From NCBI RefSeq assembly GCF_947495925.1, contig NZ_CANMAU010000002.1, positions 1-64,000 on the forward strand: a stretch of 64,000 nt of DNA, given 5' to 3'. Under the pieces are notes generated by a model. It had not been told where the DNA came from. It searched no databases and was given only the letters and a program-made list of their open reading frames with translations. Below, in pieces: positions 1 through 7,088 of the stretch (its first letter is position 1; every line of letters begins with the position of its first letter). Origin of the DNA: an uncultured Algibacter sp. GTDB taxonomy: Bacteria; Bacteroidota; Bacteroidia; Flavobacteriales; Flavobacteriaceae. The position numbers and the translations under genes were made by a program.

Positions 1-480
1 TCAGATATAGATGGAGAAACTCAAGGTGATGCCTCGGGAAGTAGTGTAAGTTTATCCTCAGATGGAAGTATAGTAGCCATTGGAGCTATTAATAATGACG
101 GACTAAATGGTTATTCCTCAGGTCATGTGCGTATTTATAGAAATATAGGAGATGTTTGGACTCAAATAGGTTCAGATATAGATGGAGAAACTCAAGGTGA
201 TGCCTCGGGAAGTAGTGTAAGTTTATCCTCAGATGGAAGTATAGTAGCTATTGGAGCTATTAATTATGATGGGATAAATGGTTCTGATTCAGGTCATGTT
301 CGAATATATAGAAATATAGGAGATATTTGGACTCAAATAGGTTCAGATATAGATGGAGAAACTCAAGGTGATAGATCAGGTAGTAGTGTAAGTTTATCCT
401 CAGATGGAAGTACAATAGCTATTGGAGCACCAAATAATGCTGAAAATGGAATAAATTCAGGCCATGTAAGAGTTTACGAT
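1..480 (+). repeat. 171-bp in-frame tandem repeats
   Basis: Repeat units begin at 1, 172 and 343, a period of 171 bp or 57 codons. The first about 77 bases of units 1 and 2 are identical, and the first 30 bases of unit 3 match them too. The third unit then diverges. This points to recent duplication inside the gene and possible copy-number change by recombination. More units probably lie upstream of the window. Confidence 0.9.
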
Positions 481-738
481 TTAACAGCCGTACTATCTGC
501 CCAAAGTTTTGAACAAGATTATTTTACCTACTACCCCAACCCAGTAAAAAATATTTTAAACCTAAAGTTAAATCAAGGATTAGAGTTAAAACAAGTCAAT
601 ATCTACAACATTCAAAACCAGTATTTGTATTCAGTAAAAACTTCAAAAATAGATGTAAGGAGTTTACCAGGAGGGATATATTTTGTTGAGGTGATAACTA
701 ATGAGGGTAAATCGACTAAAAAGATAGTGATTGAGTAA
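1..738 (+). CDS. Secreted repeat protein with T9SS sorting domain (3' fragment)
   Basis: The reading frame is already open at base 1, so only the C-terminal 245 codons are present. The visible part has three 57-residue units of FG-GAP/beta-propeller type (SGHVRIYRNIGD, WTQIGSDIDGET, GSSVSLSSDGS), the last one divergent. It ends with a type A C-terminal sorting domain of about 70 residues, starting near YYPNPVKN and ending in GIYFVEV and KKIVIE. That domain directs export by the type IX secretion system and usually attachment to the cell surface. What the propeller-like repeats bind cannot be told; FG-GAP-type repeats are often adhesive. The first ATG in the window (127) is internal to a repeat and is not the true start. 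Confidence 0.85.
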   Translation, partial: SDIDGETQGDASGSSVSLSSDGSIVAIGAINNDGLNGYSSGHVRIYRNIGDVWTQIGSDIDGETQGDASGSSVSLSSDGSIVAIGAINYDGINGSDSGHVRIYRNIGDIWTQIGSDIDGETQGDRSGSSVSLSSDGSTIAIGAPNNAENGINSGHVRVYDLTAVLSAQSFEQDYFTYYPNPVKNILNLKLNQGLELKQVNIYNIQNQYLYSVKTSKIDVRSLPGGIYFVEVITNEGKSTKKIVIE

Positions 739-761
739 AAATAATATAAGAATTATAGATA

Positions 762-791
762 AAGGCTTGCTTTAATTTGTAAGCCTTATTT
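762..791 (+). terminator. Probable intrinsic terminator
   Basis: AAGGCTT (762-768) pairs with AAGCCTT (781-787) across a 12-base loop and is followed by ATTTAT. The stem is short and the T tract is interrupted, so this is a moderate candidate. It lies 23 bases after the stop of the repeat protein. Confidence 0.5.
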
Positions 792-833
792 ATGAATTAA
801 CCTTATCGAAACTTCTGTTTAATTTATAAACCC

Positions 834-841
834 TAACTTTG
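834..841 (+). promoter_or_regulatory. -7 element for rnr
   Basis: TAACTTTG matches the Bacteroidota -7 consensus TAnnTTTG exactly, about 90 bases before the RNase R start. No convincing -33 TTTG is seen at the usual distance, so the call rests on the -7 element and its position. Confidence 0.4.
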
Positions 842-932
842 TAAAAACAAATAGCCAATCTTCTCCTAAAACCGTGCTATTTGATAACACAATTTCCAGT
901 ATCTTAGGAAATAAAAAGATTACAAAAATTAC

Positions 933-3131
933 ATGAGTAAAAAAAGAAAGGGAAAGTCCAGAAAAAAAGGAATTTCCAACCTAACAAATACAATTCTTAG
1001 TATTTTAAAAAAAGAAAGAAATCAAAGTTTTAATTATAAACAAATAGCTGCAAAACTTGGTGTAAATGATGCCAGTAGCAGAAATCAAATTATTAAAACC
1101 TTAGCTAAATTAGCGGCTAAAGAAGAAATTCAACAAGTTGAACGCGGTAAGTTTAAAGCGGTTGTAAATACGGAATATCATACCGGTAAACTGGATTTGG
1201 CAGCTAAAGGAAACGGTTATATTATATGTGACGATTTTGATGATGATGTATTTATAGCGTCCAACAATATTAATAAGGCCTTGCATGGCGATATCGTTGA
1301 ATTTTATGTGTATAAGCGTAGAAAACGTGGTAAAATAGAAGGTGAAATTACATCGATAATTGAACGTGCTAAAAACGAATACGTAGGTGTTATTCAAATT
1401 CATCCGAATAATAATTATGCCTTTGTTGTAGCAGATAGTAATAAAATGTACAAAGATATTTTTGTACCTATTAATAAAATATATAAGGCTGAAGATGGTG
1501 ATAAGGTATTAGTAAAACTTGAAGAATGGCCAGAAAAGGCAGATTCACCTTATGGTAAAGTGATACAAGTACTGGGTAAACCTGGGGAACATCATACTGA
1601 AATCCATGCAATTTTAGCAGAATATGGTTTGCCACATGAATTTCCTTATGAAGTTGAGCAGTTTGCTAATCAATTAGACACGTCTATTACTACAGAAGAA
1701 ATTGCAAAACGACGCGATATGCGTAAAGATTTAACCTTTACCATAGATCCTAAAGATGCTAAAGATTTTGATGATGCCCTGTCTTTTAAAGTATTAGATA
1801 GTGGGTTGTATGAAGTTGGAATTCATATTGCCGATGTATCTCATTATTTACAAGAAGGTACGGTTTTAGACGATGAAGCCTATGAGCGTGCAACCTCTGT
1901 TTATTTAGTAGATCGGGTGGTGCCTATGCTTCCGGAAGTACTTTCAAATAACGCTTGTTCGTTACGCCCACATGAAGAGAAGTATACATTTTCGGCAGTC
2001 TTTCAAATTGATAATAATGCTGAAATTAAAAACGAATGGTTTGGTAGAACAGTAACTTACAGCGATGCACGTTTTGCTTATGAGGAAGCCCAAGCGATTA
2101 TTGAGTCTAGAACATCTGAAATACCACAAGAAGTATCTTTAACAGGGAAAGCTTATAGAGCTTCTAATGAAATAACAGAGGCTGTTTTAAAAATGGATGA
2201 GCTTGCTAAAATTATGCGAAGAAAGCGCATGAAAGATGGTGCTATTTCTTTTGATAAAGTGGAAGTAAAGTTTAATTTAGATAAAGAAAATAATCCAGCT
2301 GGCGTATTTTTTAAAACAAGCAAGGATGCTAATAAGCTTATTGAGGAATTTATGCTTCTGGCAAATAGAAAAGTTTCTGAATATATAGGAAAGCAGTCAC
2401 CTAAGAAGACTTTTGTATATCGTGTACATGACGAGCCCGATGAAAGTAAATTATCTGCATTACAGAATGTTGTTGGACGATTTGGATATAAACTTAATTT
2501 TAAAGACCGAAAAAGTACAACAGCTTCATTAAATAACTTATTAAAAGAAGTTGCTGGTAAAAAAGAACAAAATTTAGTGGATACCTTGGCAATAAGGAGT
2601 ATGAGTAAAGCAGAATACACCACCCATAACATTGGTCATTATGGTTTGGCTTTTAGTTATTATAGTCATTTTACTTCACCAATACGAAGATATCCAGACG
2701 TCATGGCACATCGTTTACTTCAACATTATTTAGACGGAGGAAAATCTGTTAATGAAGAGCTTTATGAAGAGAAATGCAATCATTCTAGTAACATGGAAGG
2801 GTTAGCAACCAGAGCAGAACGCGATTCTATTAAATACATGCAAATTCGTTTTATGGAAGACCATAAAGATCAAGAGTTTCTTGGTGTTATTTCAGGAGTT
2901 ACAGATTGGGGTGTATATGTTGAAATTATTTCAAATAAATGTGAAGGTATGGTGAGCGTTCGCGATATGAAAGACGATCATTATGCTTTTGATCAAGATC
3001 AGTATGCTATGGTGGGCAGAAATACAAAAATCATGTATCAATTAGGAGATGAAGTTTTAGTAAAAGTCAAGAATACAGATTTAGTTAAAAAACATCTGGA
3101 TTTCAATTTAATAGGTAAAGCAGAAAATTAA
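933..3131 (+). CDS. rnr: Ribonuclease R
   Basis: A 732-residue RNase II/RNB-family 3'-5' exoribonuclease that degrades structured RNA in the cytoplasm. After a Lys/Arg-rich N-terminus come a winged-helix domain (about 15-75), cold-shock/OB domains (about 80-230), the RNB catalytic domain (about 260-600) and a C-terminal S1 domain (about 645-725, near GVISGVTDWGVYVEI). The metal-binding motif DPKDAKDFDDA supplies Asp272, Asp278, Asp280 and Asp281. Length and order are typical of RNase R rather than RNase II. The long basic C-terminal tail of the Escherichia coli enzyme is missing; the basic segment here is at the N-terminus (SKKRKGKSRKKG). The DUF2807 gene follows 69 bases later. Confidence 0.96.
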   Translation: MSKKRKGKSRKKGISNLTNTILSILKKERNQSFNYKQIAAKLGVNDASSRNQIIKTLAKLAAKEEIQQVERGKFKAVVNTEYHTGKLDLAAKGNGYIICDDFDDDVFIASNNINKALHGDIVEFYVYKRRKRGKIEGEITSIIERAKNEYVGVIQIHPNNNYAFVVADSNKMYKDIFVPINKIYKAEDGDKVLVKLEEWPEKADSPYGKVIQVLGKPGEHHTEIHAILAEYGLPHEFPYEVEQFANQLDTSITTEEIAKRRDMRKDLTFTIDPKDAKDFDDALSFKVLDSGLYEVGIHIADVSHYLQEGTVLDDEAYERATSVYLVDRVVPMLPEVLSNNACSLRPHEEKYTFSAVFQIDNNAEIKNEWFGRTVTYSDARFAYEEAQAIIESRTSEIPQEVSLTGKAYRASNEITEAVLKMDELAKIMRRKRMKDGAISFDKVEVKFNLDKENNPAGVFFKTSKDANKLIEEFMLLANRKVSEYIGKQSPKKTFVYRVHDEPDESKLSALQNVVGRFGYKLNFKDRKSTTASLNNLLKEVAGKKEQNLVDTLAIRSMSKAEYTTHNIGHYGLAFSYYSHFTSPIRRYPDVMAHRLLQHYLDGGKSVNEELYEEKCNHSSNMEGLATRAERDSIKYMQIRFMEDHKDQEFLGVISGVTDWGVYVEIISNKCEGMVSVRDMKDDHYAFDQDQYAMVGRNTKIMYQLGDEVLVKVKNTDLVKKHLDFNLIGKAEN

Positions 3132-3200
3132 ATTTAAGTAGATAATTTAAAATGGAATAATTATTGTTAAATTTAATAGAAGAATATAAAGAATAATATT

Positions 3201-3875
3201 ATGAAAAAAGTAATAGTTTTAGTAACACTTCTCATTTCTTTTAGCGGTATATCTCAAGAAGCTATACAGAAAACAGTTGGGGAATTTAGTAAACTAAAAG
3301 TTTATGATTTGATTAAAGTAGAGTTAATAAAATCTGATGAGAATAAAGTGGTTATTAATGGGGATAAGTCTGAAGAGGTTGTTATAGTTAATAAGAATGG
3401 TACTTTAAAAATTAGAATGAATATTGAATCATCTTATGATGGATCAAAAACAAGTGTGAAATTGTATTATACAACGGTTGATATTATTGATGTAAATGAA
3501 GGTGCTTCTGTTCAGTCTAGTGAGACTATTAAACAGTTTGAAATAGAACTAAATGCTCAGGAAGGGGGAATGATTCATATACCAGTTGATGCTACTTATG
3601 TAAGCGCAAAAGCAGTTACCGGCGGTGTAATTGAAACCAAAGGTCAATCAAAAAATCAAAAAATATCTTTATTAACAGGAGGTGTATATAAGGGAGAGGA
3701 GTTAGTTACTGAGAATACAGATGTATCAATTAATGCAGCTGGAAAGGCATATGTAAATGCTACTAAATTGGTTGATGTTAAAGTAAGAGCTGGAGGTGAT
3801 GTATATATTTATGGAAACCCAGAAACTGTAAATGAAAGTAATGTTTTAGGTGGAAGAGTAGAGCGTGTGAAATAA
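3201..3875 (+). CDS. DUF2807 (head GIN domain) exported protein
   Basis: A 224-residue protein with a type I signal peptide ending near GISQ. The rest is a repetitive right-handed beta-helix-like fold typical of DUF2807: short strands alternate with Gly/Asn turns, as in NEGASVQSSE, TGGVIETKGQ and AGGDVYIYGNP. Such proteins are common in Bacteroidota and are predicted to sit in the periplasm or outer membrane; no biochemical role is established. It follows rnr by 69 bases and may share its transcript. A strong terminator follows. The family call is firm, the function unknown. Confidence 0.8.
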   Translation: MKKVIVLVTLLISFSGISQEAIQKTVGEFSKLKVYDLIKVELIKSDENKVVINGDKSEEVVIVNKNGTLKIRMNIESSYDGSKTSVKLYYTTVDIIDVNEGASVQSSETIKQFEIELNAQEGGMIHIPVDATYVSAKAVTGGVIETKGQSKNQKISLLTGGVYKGEELVTENTDVSINAAGKAYVNATKLVDVKVRAGGDVYIYGNPETVNESNVLGGRVERVK

Positions 3876-3907
3876 ATGCAAGAATATATTTCAATGAAAT
3901 ATATTAT

Positions 3908-3946
3908 AAAAAAGACTATTTTTTTCAATAGTCTTTTTTGTTTTTT
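3908..3946 (+). terminator. Intrinsic terminator after the DUF2807 gene
   Basis: A perfect 11-bp stem, AAAAAAGACTA (3908-3918) with TAGTCTTTTTT (3929-3939), a 10-base loop and a T-rich tail. It insulates the PUL regulator gene from rnr and the DUF2807 gene. Confidence 0.85.
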
Positions 3947-4043
3947 TATAGATATTATTTGTTAAGCACTATACAGGCAACTATACAAAGTTGTTTATAA
4001 TCATTGTTTTTACTACCTTAAGTCCCCAACCAAACTAAAACAT

Positions 4044-6857
4044 GTGAAAAACTACAAGTATCTTTTACTAGTTTTAATGTATAGTCTGTTTCTTGAATTA
4101 GTAGCGCAAGAAAGACCACCTATTAATATTTTTTCTCCAGTAGATTATAGTGCTGCTTCTCAAAATTGGTCTATTTCCCAATCAGAAAACAGATATATAT
4201 ACGCCGCCAATAACAAAGGTTTGCTGGAGTATAATGGCGCGAAGTGGAATTTATACGAATCGCCGAATGAGGCTAAAATTCGTGTTGTTCAGGTAATAGA
4301 TGATTTAATATATACAGGAGGTTATCATGATTTTGGGTTTTGGAAGAAGGATAATTTTGGTGTTTTAAATTATACTTCACTTGCTCAAAAATTGGAAGTT
4401 AATTTTTTAGAAGATGAAGAGTTTTGGAGTATTCTTGCTTTAGATAACTCAATAATTTTTCAATCCCTAGATCGTATTCATATTTATGATAAAAAAACTA
4501 AAGCTTATAATTTGGTGTCTTTTGAACACAAAATTACAGGTATGTTTAAGTCGGGCTCAAATTTCTATTTTCAAAGCTTAAACAATGGTTTGTTTAGAAT
4601 TGAAAGAGGAGGAGCTAAATTAGTATCAGATAATGTCTTATTCAAGGAGAATAAAATTGTTAAGATTTATGATTATGATGGGATCTTATTAATATTAACC
4701 CAGGATAATGGGTTTTATACATTGGATAAAGGCGGTCCAACGTCTTGGAATATCTCGGCAAAAGACATATTACAAAACGTAAGTGTTTTTAGTAGTATTA
4801 AGTTAAGAGATAATAGCTACGTACTAGGAACAATATCAGATGGTATAATTCACCTTTCTCCAGAGGGTGATGTAAAACGTAAAATCGCTCAAGCAAATGG
4901 GTTAAGCAATAATACGGTGCTATCTATTTATGAAGATCTAGATAATAATATTTGGTTAGGCCTAGATAACGGTATTAATTGTATAAATCTAAATTCTCCC
5001 TATAGTGTTTACTTTGATAAAACAGGAAGAATAGGAAGTGTATATACTTCAGCTGTTTACAATAATAAGTTGTATTTAGGTACAAATCAAGGCTTATTTT
5101 GTAGGTCTTTAAACAGTAATGATGATTTTCAATTTATTGAGGCAACTCAAGGTCAAGTATGGTTTTTAAAAGTTATAGATAATTCATTGTTTTGTGGGCA
5201 TAACAATGGAACATTTATAATTAATGAAGAAAAAGCAGTAAAAATATCGAACGTTCCGGGAACATGGCAGATAAAGCAGATTCCAAATATTTCAACTGAA
5301 TTAATTCAAGGAAATTACGATGGATTACATATTTTACATAAAAAAAATGGACAATGGCAATTAAGGAATAAAATCAATGGTTTTGATATTTCTAGTAGAT
5401 TTTTTGAATTCTCTAGAAAGAATAAAATTTTTGTTAGTCATGAATATAAAGGCGTTTATGAGTTACAATTAAGTAGCGATTTATCAAATGTAATTTCTTT
5501 TAAGCAAGACACGTTATTGGATAAAGGGCTTAATTCCAGCCTTATAAAACATAAAAATAGACTCTTATACTCAAATAGAAAAGGGGTTTTCTTATATAAC
5601 CTTGAGAACAATACTTTTAAAAAAGATAGTTTATATAGTGTATTAATAAATGATAAGACGTTTACTTCTGCTAAATTAATATCTGAAATAGGCACAAACA
5701 TATTATGGAGTTTTTCTAGTAGAGGAGTACATTATTTAGCGACTTCAAATCTAAGTGGTGAACAAAAGGTATTTACTGTTCCGTTCCCTGAAAGCATTAG
5801 AAAAGACGTTGTGGGTTATGAGAGTGTTACGCAAATAAAAGACCAACAATATTTGTTAGGTTCTACTACAGGTTATGTGATTTTAGATTTGAACAAAATT
5901 ATTGATAATGAACACGTAATTAAAATTAATCAAGTAGCTGTAAATACAATATCTGACAACGACAGCGTAAAATTAATGGATAAAACCAAAAGATCAGAAT
6001 TAAAAAATAGTGAAAACAACATTAAATTATCATATAGTATTTCTGAGTTCCTTAAAACCCAGCAACCAGAGTATCGTTATAAATTAGAAGGTATGTATGA
6101 TAATTGGAGTGATTGGACGACAAATGGTAGTGTGCTATTTGAAAATTTACCACATGGTAATTATACCTTCTTAGTTGACGGTAGAGTAGGTAATCAAAGC
6201 ACATTAAATAAAGCTACGTATTCATTTCAAATTGAGAGACCATGGTTTTTAACTAATCTTGCTTTAGGGGTCTATGTTTTAGGCGTATTGCTTTTTTCAT
6301 TGTTTATGCATAATGTTTACAAGCGCTATTATAGAAAACAAAGGGAACGCTTAATACAAAGAAAGACTAGAGAATTTGAGTTGAAGGAATCAGAGAATAA
6401 GCAACAATTAATGCGTTTTAAAAACGATAAACTCAAAGAAGATATTGATAATAAAAATAGGGAATTAGGAGTCTCTACTATGAATTTAATTAAGAAAAAT
6501 GAATTTTTAAGTTTAATAAAAGGAGAACTTGAAAAAGCAGAAGATACAAATAGCATAAAACAAGTTCTTAAAATTATTGATAGAAACTTAAATAACAATG
6601 ACGATTGGAATCTGTTTCAAGAAGCATTTAATAATGCGGATAAAGATTTTCTAAAAAAAATAAAAAGTGTTCATCCAATACTCACATCAAATGACCTTCG
6701 CCTTTGCGCATATTTACGTTTAAATTTATCATCAAAAGAGATAGCCCCGCTCCTAAATATTTCTCCACGAAGTGTGGAAGTTAAGCGTTACAGGCTAAGA
6801 AAGAAAATGGGTTTACCTCACGAATCTAGTCTTACAGACTATATTTTAGAAACATAA
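4044..6857 (+). CDS. Membrane propeller/Y_Y_Y/LuxR-type PUL regulator
   Basis: A 937-residue one-component sensor-regulator. In order it has a signal peptide (to about residue 22), a long periplasmic beta-propeller built from Reg_prop-like blades (for example NGLSNNTVLSIYEDLDNNIW), a Y_Y_Y domain (about 672-731, YRYKLEGMYDNWSDW), a transmembrane helix (about 734-756), a charged coiled coil (about 760-850) and a C-terminal LuxR-type helix-turn-helix (about 882-937, SSKEIAPLLNISPRSVEVKR). It resembles the sensor half of a hybrid two-component system, but no histidine kinase or receiver domain is present. The start is GTG at 4044; the overlapping ATG at 4042 runs straight into a stop. It lies directly upstream of susC, so it is the likely glycan sensor for this PUL. 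Confidence 0.88.
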   Translation: MKNYKYLLLVLMYSLFLELVAQERPPINIFSPVDYSAASQNWSISQSENRYIYAANNKGLLEYNGAKWNLYESPNEAKIRVVQVIDDLIYTGGYHDFGFWKKDNFGVLNYTSLAQKLEVNFLEDEEFWSILALDNSIIFQSLDRIHIYDKKTKAYNLVSFEHKITGMFKSGSNFYFQSLNNGLFRIERGGAKLVSDNVLFKENKIVKIYDYDGILLILTQDNGFYTLDKGGPTSWNISAKDILQNVSVFSSIKLRDNSYVLGTISDGIIHLSPEGDVKRKIAQANGLSNNTVLSIYEDLDNNIWLGLDNGINCINLNSPYSVYFDKTGRIGSVYTSAVYNNKLYLGTNQGLFCRSLNSNDDFQFIEATQGQVWFLKVIDNSLFCGHNNGTFIINEEKAVKISNVPGTWQIKQIPNISTELIQGNYDGLHILHKKNGQWQLRNKINGFDISSRFFEFSRKNKIFVSHEYKGVYELQLSSDLSNVISFKQDTLLDKGLNSSLIKHKNRLLYSNRKGVFLYNLENNTFKKDSLYSVLINDKTFTSAKLISEIGTNILWSFSSRGVHYLATSNLSGEQKVFTVPFPESIRKDVVGYESVTQIKDQQYLLGSTTGYVILDLNKIIDNEHVIKINQVAVNTISDNDSVKLMDKTKRSELKNSENNIKLSYSISEFLKTQQPEYRYKLEGMYDNWSDWTTNGSVLFENLPHGNYTFLVDGRVGNQSTLNKATYSFQIERPWFLTNLALGVYVLGVLLFSLFMHNVYKRYYRKQRERLIQRKTREFELKESENKQQLMRFKNDKLKEDIDNKNRELGVSTMNLIKKNEFLSLIKGELEKAEDTNSIKQVLKIIDRNLNNNDDWNLFQEAFNNADKDFLKKIKSVHPILTSNDLRLCAYLRLNLSSKEIAPLLNISPRSVEVKRYRLRKKMGLPHESSLTDYILET

Positions 6858-6891
6858 TAACCACAACACACATCTTCACTACCTATACATT

Positions 6892-6910
6892 ACCACAACA
6901 TTGTTGAGGT
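6892..6910. promoter_or_regulatory. Putative PUL operator (inverted repeat) upstream of susC
   Basis: ACCACAACATTGTTGAGGT is an imperfect 19-bp palindrome: ACCACAACA and TGTTGAGGT face each other across one base, with one mismatched pair. A further ACCACAACA lies at 6860-6868, 32 bp upstream, and another TGTTGAGGT at 6968-6976. The same ACCACAACA word occurs twice upstream of the gene at 28222. The likely binder is the adjacent LuxR-type regulator, which is inference. Confidence 0.55.
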
Positions 6911-6995
6911 TTTACGCATTCTTCATTATTTAAACAACACCTTGAAATAGCAGTAAAACCTTATTTTTGTTGAGGTTTTTATAAAAAAGTATGTG

Positions 6996-7021
6996 TTTTT
7001 TTGAATTGTATGTTTTTTGTA
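6996..7021 (+). promoter_or_regulatory. Conserved T-rich promoter block upstream of susC
   Basis: TTTTTTTG, five bases, then TATGTTTTTTGTA. The same arrangement with the same five-base gap stands at 28115-28140 before the secreted binding-protein gene. TATGTTTT is one base away from the -7 consensus TAnnTTTG. An exact TATTTTTG also occurs at 6962-6969, so the true transcription start is undecided. The block begins exactly 104 bp after the start of the ACCACAACA at 6892. Confidence 0.5.
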
Positions 7022-7088
7022 GCGGTGTTATTTATTAAATCAATAATTTGATTCAATAATTTTACTTCAAACAAAAACTAACAATTTT

